The notes under the pieces are model-generated. The model worked only from the letters and a program-made list of their open reading frames with translations, ran no database searches and was not told the origin of the DNA. The position numbers and the translations under genes were made by a program. A DNA stretch of 5,279 bases from Rubrivivax sp. (lineage in GTDB: Bacteria; Pseudomonadota; Gammaproteobacteria; Burkholderiales; Burkholderiaceae), in NCBI GenBank assembly GCA_004211235.1, contig SEEY01000325.1, positions 1-5,279 on the forward strand. Reading direction: 5' to 3'. This document shows positions 1 through 4,776 of this stretch, one piece after another. How positions within the stretch are numbered: the stretch's first letter is position 1; each line of letters starts with the position of its first letter.

Positions 1-595
1 CGCCGGCGTAGAACAGGTCTCGCCCGTCGGATTCGAGGCCGCTGACGCCCGTGCCAGACGGCATCTGCAGGCAGGTGAGCAGCGCGCCGTCGGCGGGATC
101 GATGCGGCAGATGGTGCTGTCGTCGTCGTCCCAGGTGCCGTGCCACAGCTCGCCGTCCACCCAGGTCACGCCGGTCACGAAACGGTCCGACTGGATGCTG
201 CGCCGGATGGCGCCGGTCTCGGGGTCGATCTGGTGGATCCTGCGGGCGCGGTACTCGCCCACCCACAGGCTGCCTTCGGCCCAGGCCATGCCCGAGTCGC
301 CGCCGTGGCCCGGCGACGGAATGGACGCGACGACGGTGCCGGTCGCCGGGTCGATCTTGTCGATGCGTGACTCCGCCAGCTGGTAGAGGTAGCGGCCGTC
401 GAAGGCCGTGCCGGCATCGCCGCTGCGAGCCAGGCAGCGCTGGGTGGCGCCGGTGGCGGGGTCGATGGCCAGCAGGCCGGCGTCGGTCGCGGCCCAGACA
501 TGCTCGCCGTCGTGCGTGACGCCGTTGATGCGCGTGGCGCCGTCGAAGGGGCCGTATTCGCGGACGATCTCGGCGGATTGGGACTTGTCGCTCAT
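1..595 (-). CDS. Small beta-propeller protein (Vgb/SMP-30/glutamine-cyclotransferase-like), 3' end cut by window
   Basis: An open frame starts at ATG 595-593 and runs without a stop to the left edge, giving 198 visible residues. The protein is built from propeller-blade repeats. The motif IDPxTG (or IDPADG) occurs near residues 44, 81, 123 and 165, at 37-42 residue spacing. Each copy alternates with a GVTxDGxxVW-type strand near residues 25, 62, 102, 141 and 188. No signal peptide is visible, so it is probably cytoplasmic. Proteins of this kind that I remember are about 230 residues long, so only a short C-terminal piece should be missing. The start is supported by a GGAG box six bases upstream. 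It lies 48 bp downstream of the regulator gene on the same strand and is probably co-transcribed with it. The fold resembles virginiamycin B lyase, gluconolactonase and glutaminyl cyclotransferase propellers, but no catalytic residues can be assigned, so the substrate is unknown. The gene is near certain; the function is not. Confidence 0.85.
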   Translation of the reverse strand, partial: MSDKSQSAEIVREYGPFDGATRINGVTHDGEHVWAATDAGLLAIDPATGATQRCLARSGDAGTAFDGRYLYQLAESRIDKIDPATGTVVASIPSPGHGGDSGMAWAEGSLWVGEYRARRIHQIDPETGAIRRSIQSDRFVTGVTWVDGELWHGTWDDDDSTICRIDPADGALLTCLQMPSGTGVSGLESDGRDLFYAG

Positions 596-601
596 GGCGG
601 G

Positions 602-605
602 CTCC
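602..605 (-). promoter_or_regulatory. Ribosome binding site of the propeller gene
   Basis: On the minus strand GGAG sits six bases before ATG 595-593. It is a good match to the anti-Shine-Dalgarno core. It fixes the start of a gene whose frame competes with several open antisense frames. Confidence 0.7.
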
Positions 606-643
606 GTTGGGTGGTGCGCCTTGCCCGGCGCATGGACGCAAAT

Positions 644-1864
644 CTACGCAAGCGGCAGCGCAGCGGGGAGTAACAAGATCGTCGTGAAACCGATCAGGGG
701 CGGCGCCAGCCAGCGTCGCGAGCGCGCCTGGCCGATGGCGCGCACGCGGCCGGCGGCCTCCAGCTCGGCCAGTGCGCGCTGCACGGTGCGCTGGCTGGCA
801 CCCAGGGCCAGCGCGAGGGCCGAGGTGGACCAGGCCGCGCCATCGGCCAGCAGCGCGATCAGTTCGCCCTGGTCGCCATCCACCGGCGGCGCCAGCACGG
901 CCACGGCGCGGCCCCCAGCCGGCCGCAGCGCGAAGCCGCGCGGCGTGGCGTCGATGTCGGCATGACCCGACACCAGCGCGCGCAGCCGGCCGATCTCGAC
1001 ACGCAGCCGGGCGCGGTGGGTCTCGTCGGGCGCGCGCAGGCGAAAGGCGCGTTCGATCAGCGCATCGCGGCCCGCGTCGCCCGGCCAGGTCTCGGCCAGC
1101 GTGCGCAGCAGCGTGAACAGGATGGGTCGGCTCGCCAGCGGCAGCCAGGCGGCGCCCGCGCGCAGGCCCCGGCGGCAGGCGTCGACAACCAGGGCGCCGG
1201 AGTCCAGCAGCTCGGCCACTTCGTGCAGCCGCAGCGGCCGTGTCTCGCCGCCGCCGACGCGCCGTGCCGCCGGCTGTTCGAGCAGCGCGCGCGCTTGCGC
1301 GGCCTCGGTCTGCAGGGCCGGCACGCGGGCAGCGACCGCGGCCGCTTCGGCGGTGTCCAGTGCCGCCCGGGCGTCGCTCATGCGCAAGGAGCGCAATGCC
1401 AGCTCGGCTTGCGCGAGCGCAGCGACGGCGGCCGGCAGCGGTGGCAGGTTTTGCGGGTCGATGCCGGCGAGCAGCGCCGTGGCCTCGTCCAGCCGGCCCA
1501 GCAGCAGCCAGCGCCGCGCCGCGATCAAGCGCGCCTGCAGCGCATTGGCGCGGTCGCCGCGGGCCTCCAGCGTGGCGCGGGCGGCGTCCAGCGCGCGGGG
1601 CGGGTCACCGAAATCCCGCAAGGCCAGCGCCACCTCCGCCTCGGCCACCACACAGCGCGCCTGCGCCGTCGCCTCTTGCGTGCCAAAGCCGCGAGCCGCC
1701 TGCTTCAGCAGCTCGCGCGCCCGCGCCAGCTCGCCGAGCTGCGCCATCGCGATGCCGCGCAGAGCCAGCGCCGGCGGGTCGTCGCGCAGCGCCACGCGCT
1801 TGAGCGCCTGCAGCGCATCGCCAGCGGCCAGCGCCCGTGCGGCGGCGGAGATCAGTGAGTCCAT
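644..1864 (-). CDS. Transcriptional regulator: helical TPR-like N-terminus plus two C-terminal winged-helix regions
   Basis: This 406-residue protein ends at TAG 646-644. Residues about 1-200 are Ala/Leu/Arg-rich paired helices (for example near 33-58 and 123-135) that resemble TPR-like repeats and may sense a signal or partner. Residues about 222-314 resemble the OmpR/PhoB C-terminal winged helix: a beta-rich lead-in, RPILFTLLRTLAE, a second helix, the recognition-type helix RARLRVEIGRLRAL, and the wing TPRGFALRP. Residues about 333-385 form a second helix-turn-helix of MarR/DeoR-like style, with ALALGASQRTVQRALAELEAAGRV followed by a basic wing. There is no receiver domain, no transmembrane segment and no ligand domain I recognise. 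The frame is open upstream to 2221, but similarity to remembered Burkholderiales proteins beginning MD-LI-AAARALAAGD favours the ATG at 1864. No clear ribosome binding site precedes that ATG; an alternative ATG lies at 1906. It is likely the first gene of an operon with the propeller gene and may regulate it. Regulator identity is well supported; the target is inferred. Confidence 0.85.
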   Translation of the reverse strand: MDSLISAAARALAAGDALQALKRVALRDDPPALALRGIAMAQLGELARARELLKQAARGFGTQEATAQARCVVAEAEVALALRDFGDPPRALDAARATLEARGDRANALQARLIAARRWLLLGRLDEATALLAGIDPQNLPPLPAAVAALAQAELALRSLRMSDARAALDTAEAAAVAARVPALQTEAAQARALLEQPAARRVGGGETRPLRLHEVAELLDSGALVVDACRRGLRAGAAWLPLASRPILFTLLRTLAETWPGDAGRDALIERAFRLRAPDETHRARLRVEIGRLRALVSGHADIDATPRGFALRPAGGRAVAVLAPPVDGDQGELIALLADGAAWSTSALALALGASQRTVQRALAELEAAGRVRAIGQARSRRWLAPPLIGFTTILLLPAALPLA

Positions 1865-1948
1865 CCCCAAGGCTAACTTGCCGCCGCCATCCGCGTCGTT
1901 CACCATGCCGCCACACGCCCGCTGTTGAGGCGTGCAGGGAGTCGAACG
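1865..1948. promoter_or_regulatory. Divergent intergenic region between regulator and 125-residue protein genes
   Basis: These 84 bp separate two divergently transcribed genes, so promoters in both directions should lie here or just inside the flanking coding starts. I could not identify a convincing -35/-10 pair or an inverted repeat in it. If the regulator controls itself, this is the first place to look for its operator. The assignment rests on gene arrangement only. Confidence 0.4.
1936..1941 (+). promoter_or_regulatory. Ribosome binding site of the 125-residue protein gene
   Basis: AGGGAG lies seven bases before ATG 1949. It decides in favour of this start over the in-frame TTG at 1925, which lies upstream of the box and would place it inside the gene. 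Confidence 0.75.
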
Positions 1949-2326
1949 ATGTTTCCTTGGATCTGGCTCTGGGCGCCGCAGCTGCGCCTGCCCTTCAGCG
2001 GCGACGTGGCGCAGGACATCGAGCCCAGCCTCGACCTGTTCTTCGCCGGCATCCGGCCCAGGTCGGGCAACGCGCGCATCGAGGCTCGTGCCTTCGATGT
2101 GGCGAGCTACGGCGACCAGCTCGGTGCCATCACCAAGGTGCTGCTCGAACTGGCCAGGCACCAGCCCGCCGAGTTTCAAAAGGCCGCGGCCGTGCCGCTG
2201 GAGGATCTGCAGAAGATCCACGCGCGCATCGCGGAGATCAAGGACGAGGAATACGGACGCGAGCTGGTGGCGATTGAAGCCCGCGCCGAGGTGCTGCGCC
2301 GGCGCAAGGCCCTGCCTATTCGATGA
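1949..2326 (+). CDS. Uncharacterised 125-residue protein with Trp-rich N-terminus
   Basis: I do not recognise a named family, although the opening resembles small hypothetical proteins I associate with Burkholderiales. The N-terminus MFPWIWLWAPQLRLPFSGDVAQ has three tryptophans within eight residues. It is hydrophobic but too short and too proline-rich for a normal membrane span. It could be a membrane-contacting or protein-docking segment. Residues about 46-70 are probably helical, and 83-120 form a charged helix with coiled-coil character rich in E, K and R. There is no signal peptide cleavage site and no cysteine. A strong AGGGAG box sets the start. The gene is divergent from the regulator and convergent with the GH39 gene, overlapping it by 11 bp at the 3' ends. 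Codon usage matches its neighbours. I am confident it is a gene; the function is unknown. Confidence 0.8.
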   Translation: MFPWIWLWAPQLRLPFSGDVAQDIEPSLDLFFAGIRPRSGNARIEARAFDVASYGDQLGAITKVLLELARHQPAEFQKAAAVPLEDLQKIHARIAEIKDEEYGRELVAIEARAEVLRRRKALPIR

Positions 2327-3980
2327 CGAACAGCGTCACGCCCTGACGTGGCAATGTGAAGGCCAGCGCCGCGCTGCCGTTGGCCACGGCGAGCGCCGGC
2401 AGCCGCTCCGGCGCCATCACCGACGCCGCTTCCAGCTGCGCGTACTGCTTCGCATCGGGCGCCTGAGGCGAGCCCATGGCCTGCCAGGCGATGAAGGCGT
2501 TGGCGTGCGCCTTGTCGACGCGCGACTGGGTCACCGCGCGGCTCGCCTTGGCGCCCAGGCCGGTCAGCGTCAGGCTGACCGCCGCGTCCGGGCCGTCGAC
2601 ATCGTCGTCGTGATAGTGCCAGGCCATCACCGCGACCTTGCCGTCGGCGGTGCGCGTGGCGAGCACGCCCACGTCGGGCCGGCTGCGCACGCCGTGGGCA
2701 ACGATGTCGTCCAGCGGCACCTCGGCGTCGCTGCTGGCCTGCAGCTGCGTAGCGCCCAGTGCGGCATACATGCGGAACACCTGCAGCACCGGCAGGTCCA
2801 CGCCGTTGGTGGCGAGCTGGCGATAGCCGGCGAACCAGGGCTGGTCTTCGAAGGTGAAGGCCCAGGTCAGCGCGCCTTCCAGGTTCACCTGGTGGCGCTC
2901 GGCCAGCTGCCAGATGCGCTTGTAGCTGGCCGCCGTGTAGCTGGAGTACATGGTGCCGTTGCGGTAGGCGTTCTGCGGGCCGGGGCAGGCGGCGCAGCCT
3001 TCGGGGTCGTTCTCGCCGATGACGATGGGCTTGGCTTTCAGCTCGGGCACCGCGGCGATCTTCTTGAAGCCGTTGGCGACACCGCTCAGTTGCGTCGCCA
3101 TGCCCATGCGCACATGCCCGTCGACGAAGCGCGGGCTGCCCTTGGCGTGGAAGGCGAGGAAGTCGGTCGGCGTGCCGACCTGGCCCGTCGCGTGGTTGCT
3201 GCCGCTGACGACGTGCTTGAGGAAGGCATCCATGAACGCGCCGCCCGGGCCGGCCACGTCCGGCCCGCCCACGCGGGCTTCGGGCAATGCGCGCCGCACG
3301 GCAGCGATGGCGAAGTCGTGCAGCTTGTTGAACTGGTCCTGCGTGCCGGTCCAGTAGGCCGGGCCGTTGGGCTCGTTCCAGACCTCGAAGTACCACTGCA
3401 GCACTTCCTCGCGGCCGTAGCGCTCCAGGCAGTGTTTCGTCCATTGATAGACCAGCTCGCCCCACTTCGCGTAGTCCTTGGGCGGCGCGTTCCAGCCACC
3501 GGCGATCAGCTCGTAGGCGAAGCCGGGTCGCCAGCTGTGCTGGTAGGGCGTGCCGGCCGGCGCGCTCGAGAGCGCCTGCGGCATGAAGCCGATCTGCAGA
3601 TAGGGCCGCACGCCGCGTTCCAAGTAGCTGTCGAGGATGCGGTCCACAACCGTCCAGTCGTAGACCGGCCGGCCCTGCGCGTCCTCGGTGTAGGCATTGG
3701 TGCTGCCCCACTTGAAGGCCGGCGTGCCGTCGCCGGTGTTGAGCAGGTTGTGGGTGCGGAAATAGACGCTGCCAGGCTTCAGCTCGCCCAGCCGCTTCAT
3801 CAGCTTGCGGCCGTCCTTCATCGTCGCGACGTTGGGCTCGTCGGCGCCGAAGAAGCGCCAGATGGGCTTGAGCTCGCCGACCGGCCGGCTCGCGTCGACG
3901 GCCATCTGCACGGGGAAGGGCTGCTGTGCCTGAGCGGCGGTGGCCATGGCGAGTGCGAGAAGGGCGGAGACGAGCTTCAT
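2316..3980 (-). CDS. Secreted glycoside hydrolase family 39 (xylan 1,4-beta-xylosidase-like)
   Basis: This 554-residue protein is probably a retaining beta-glycosidase that releases xylose or a related sugar from oligosaccharides outside the cytoplasm. Residues 1-18 form a signal peptide: Lys2, a hydrophobic core, then AQA before Gln19, read as a signal peptidase I site. The catalytic barrel covers roughly 30-415. WYFEVWNEPNG (197-206) contains the family's acid/base glutamate, Glu203. FRTHNLL (74-80) and LAFHAKGSP (275-283) are typical GH39 barrel strands. The nucleophile is probably Glu323 in VIGENDPEG, where characterised xylosidases more often have SEYN. Cys329 and Cys332 follow and may form a disulphide. 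Residues about 425-554 look like a C-terminal beta-sandwich. The frame is open to 4082, but the signal peptide fixes ATG 3980-3978, despite no clear ribosome binding site. No transporter or other sugar gene is nearby. Substrate could also be another pyranoside or an exopolysaccharide. Family is confident; substrate is not. Confidence 0.85.
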   Translation of the reverse strand: MKLVSALLALAMATAAQAQQPFPVQMAVDASRPVGELKPIWRFFGADEPNVATMKDGRKLMKRLGELKPGSVYFRTHNLLNTGDGTPAFKWGSTNAYTEDAQGRPVYDWTVVDRILDSYLERGVRPYLQIGFMPQALSSAPAGTPYQHSWRPGFAYELIAGGWNAPPKDYAKWGELVYQWTKHCLERYGREEVLQWYFEVWNEPNGPAYWTGTQDQFNKLHDFAIAAVRRALPEARVGGPDVAGPGGAFMDAFLKHVVSGSNHATGQVGTPTDFLAFHAKGSPRFVDGHVRMGMATQLSGVANGFKKIAAVPELKAKPIVIGENDPEGCAACPGPQNAYRNGTMYSSYTAASYKRIWQLAERHQVNLEGALTWAFTFEDQPWFAGYRQLATNGVDLPVLQVFRMYAALGATQLQASSDAEVPLDDIVAHGVRSRPDVGVLATRTADGKVAVMAWHYHDDDVDGPDAAVSLTLTGLGAKASRAVTQSRVDKAHANAFIAWQAMGSPQAPDAKQYAQLEAASVMAPERLPALAVANGSAALAFTLPRQGVTLFVIE

Positions 3981-3990
3981 GGCAGGGACG

Positions 3991-4091
3991 GTTGAGTGAA
4001 CGAAGGGAAGCCCACTGCCGTACCGCTCGCAGTGCCGGCCCAGTGTAGGAAGGGCCGCCCGCCGCTGCATGCGCGCCGCCATTCACTCAAC
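3991..4091. repeat. 10-bp inverted repeat bracketing the GH39 upstream region
   Basis: GTTGAGTGAA at 3991-4000 and TTCACTCAAC at 4082-4091 are perfect reverse complements, separated by 81 bases. The left copy lies 10 bases before the GH39 ATG. The right copy lies 11 bases past the stop codon of the upstream gene. The pair could be two operator half-sites in opposite orientation, or could pair in the transcript to form a long-range stem that sequesters the GH39 translation start. A 10-bp AT-containing match in sequence this GC-rich is less likely by chance than a GC-only match would be. Confidence 0.45.
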
Positions 4092-4101
4092 GACGTGAGT
4101 G
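4084..4101 (-). repeat. Short hairpin just after the 4103-4510 gene
   Basis: CACTCA (4084-4089) and TGAGTG (4096-4101) form a six-base-pair stem with a six-base loop, starting one base beyond the stop codon TGA 4105-4103. There is no T tract on the minus strand after the stem, so it is not a standard intrinsic terminator. Its left arm is also part of the 10-bp inverted repeat with 3991-4000, so the two pairings are mutually exclusive. Confidence 0.4.
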
Positions 4102-4102
4102 C

Positions 4103-4510
4103 TCAGAAAAAGCCGTTCAGGAAGGCCGCCGCCTCGGCCGACAGGCCGACGATCTTGTTCGTCGCCTGGCGGTAGAACTTGAAGTTCAGCTCGGTCTCGG
4201 GCCGGCCGTCCTGCCAGTCGGCGAACGGCTTGAGTTCGGCGCGGCCGAGGGGGCGTCTGGCGAGCGCCGTGCGCTTCACGGTGATGCTGACGCGTGGCGT
4301 CTGCCGGTCGACACCGGGCGTTCTCGGCGTGGCGCAAGCCGCCATGACGACACCGCGGGCGACAAGGCCGGCGCCGCCCTCGTTCTCACTGGCGAAGACG
4401 TAGATGACGTCGCCAACGCCGATGCCCTTGCCGCCGTACATGGTCTTCTGCGCGGGCAGCTCGAAGCTTGCCGCGCGTGGGTCGGAAATCTCGGCTTTGA
4501 CGGCGAACAT
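4103..4510 (-). CDS. Conserved-looking 135-residue protein, possible PUA/EVE-like fold
   Basis: This is a complete small protein starting at ATG 4510-4508 with a GGAG box eight bases upstream and ending at TGA. No signal peptide or membrane segment is visible, so it should be cytoplasmic. The stretch GVGDVIYVFASENEGGAGLVARGVV (31-55) has the alternating strand-turn-strand pattern with a VGD turn that is seen in PUA-like domains (EVE, ASCH and relatives), which bind RNA or modified bases. The C-terminal part, LNFKFYRQATNKIVGLSAEAAAFLNGFF (108-135), is aromatic and looks like a conserved core. The usual N-terminal EVE signature with its conserved Trp and Ser is absent, so the fold call is tentative and rests on pattern reading only. 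The gene is divergent from the cysteine-rich protein gene and lies 122 bp upstream of the GH39 gene on the same strand. No partner suggests a pathway. Gene confident, function unknown. Confidence 0.8.
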   Translation of the reverse strand: MFAVKAEISDPRAASFELPAQKTMYGGKGIGVGDVIYVFASENEGGAGLVARGVVMAACATPRTPGVDRQTPRVSITVKRTALARRPLGRAELKPFADWQDGRPETELNFKFYRQATNKIVGLSAEAAAFLNGFF

Positions 4511-4518
4511 CGGGCGGG

Positions 4519-4522
4519 CTCC
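4519..4522 (-). promoter_or_regulatory. Ribosome binding site of the 135-residue protein gene
   Basis: On the minus strand GGAG lies eight bases before ATG 4510-4508. It supports this start, which is also the first ATG of the open frame. Confidence 0.65.
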
Positions 4523-4567
4523 GGCGCGTGCGGCGTGCCCATCTTCGCTGCTTCAGAATGGGCGGCG

Positions 4568-4753
4568 ATGACCGCCGTACCCGACTCCGACGCCGATACC
4601 GATCCCATGCCGCAGCCGCCACACCAGCCCGACCTGGACGCCTGCTGCGGCAACGGCTGCGACCCGTGCATCTTCGACCTGCACGACCTGGCGATGGACG
4701 CCTACCGTCAGGCGCTGCGGGCCTGGCGGGAGCGGCATCCGGACGCTTCCTGA
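4568..4753 (+). CDS. Small Cys-rich 'oxidoreductase-like' domain protein
   Basis: This 61-residue protein carries the compact signature PxPPxxPDLDACCGNGCDPCIFD, with cysteines at 26, 27, 31 and 34, followed by the helix DLAMDAYRQALRAWRERH (40-57). This CCGxGCxxC plus YxxAL..W pattern is the hallmark of the oxidoreductase-like domain (Pfam Oxidored-like), found in small bacterial proteins and at the N-terminus of some eukaryotic enzymes. Its biochemical role is not established. The four cysteines could bind a metal or act in redox chemistry. The N-terminal 20 residues are acidic, proline-rich and probably disordered. The start is uncertain: ATG 4568 is chosen, but neither it nor the in-frame GTG 4535 (72 residues) has a good ribosome binding site, and ATG 4607 would still keep the whole domain. 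It is divergent from the 135-residue gene and convergent with the next gene. Confidence 0.75.
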   Translation: MTAVPDSDADTDPMPQPPHQPDLDACCGNGCDPCIFDLHDLAMDAYRQALRAWRERHPDAS

Positions 4754-4776
4754 GCCCGCGCACTGAGGCGCCGGCT
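4753..4776. terminator. Candidate bidirectional terminator hairpin between convergent genes
   Basis: Arms AGCCCGCGC (4753-4761) and GCGCCGGCT (4768-4776) pair at eight of nine positions, with one C-C mismatch and a six-base loop. Seven of the eight pairs are G-C. The hairpin spans the whole 21-bp gap and its ends fall inside the stop codons of both flanking genes (TGA 4751-4753 and TAG 4777-4775). No T tract follows in either direction, so it is a hairpin-only candidate, which is common in GC-rich genomes. Confidence 0.5.

Larger units (their letters stand above)
3981..4102 (-). promoter_or_regulatory. Upstream region of the GH39 gene (possible promoter)
   Basis: This 122-bp gap lies between the stop of the upstream minus-strand gene and the GH39 start. 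On the minus strand TACACT (4047-4042) matches the -10 consensus at four of six positions. There is no acceptable -35 box 16-18 bases before it, so the promoter is tentative. The gap contains the TGAGTG repeats described separately. It is long enough for the GH39 gene to have its own promoter instead of relying on read-through. Confidence 0.3.

Noticed and set aside
51..501. Short open frames on both strands inside the propeller gene
   Set aside because: They compete with a frame that shows regular IDPxTG blade repeats and has a good ribosome binding site, and their products have no pattern.
962..1928. Several plus-strand open frames of 187 to 298 codons inside the regulator gene
   Set aside because: Their products are low-complexity Arg/Ala/Gln/Ser-rich sequences, as expected from reading a GC-rich gene antisense, and none has a ribosome binding site or a recognisable domain.
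1865..2221. A 119-codon N-terminal extension of the regulator frame
   Set aside because: The extension lies antisense to the 125-residue gene, which has a strong ribosome binding site, and it has no domain content. The helical domain begins naturally at the ATG at 1864.
1932..3995. A 687-codon open frame on the plus strand, antisense to the GH39 gene
   Set aside because: Its product is rich in Arg, Ala, Gly, His and Val with no coherent domain. It begins out of frame with the 125-residue gene and covers the well-supported GH39 gene. Long antisense frames are expected in DNA this GC-rich.
3981..4082. A 34-codon N-terminal extension of the GH39 frame
   Set aside because: It would bury the signal peptide inside the protein, and its composition does not resemble a leader.
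2176..4086. A 636-codon open frame on the minus strand overlapping the GH39 gene in another frame
   Set aside because: The product is an Arg/Ala/Gly-rich string with no motif, whereas the neighbouring frame has a signal peptide and the GH39 catalytic motif.
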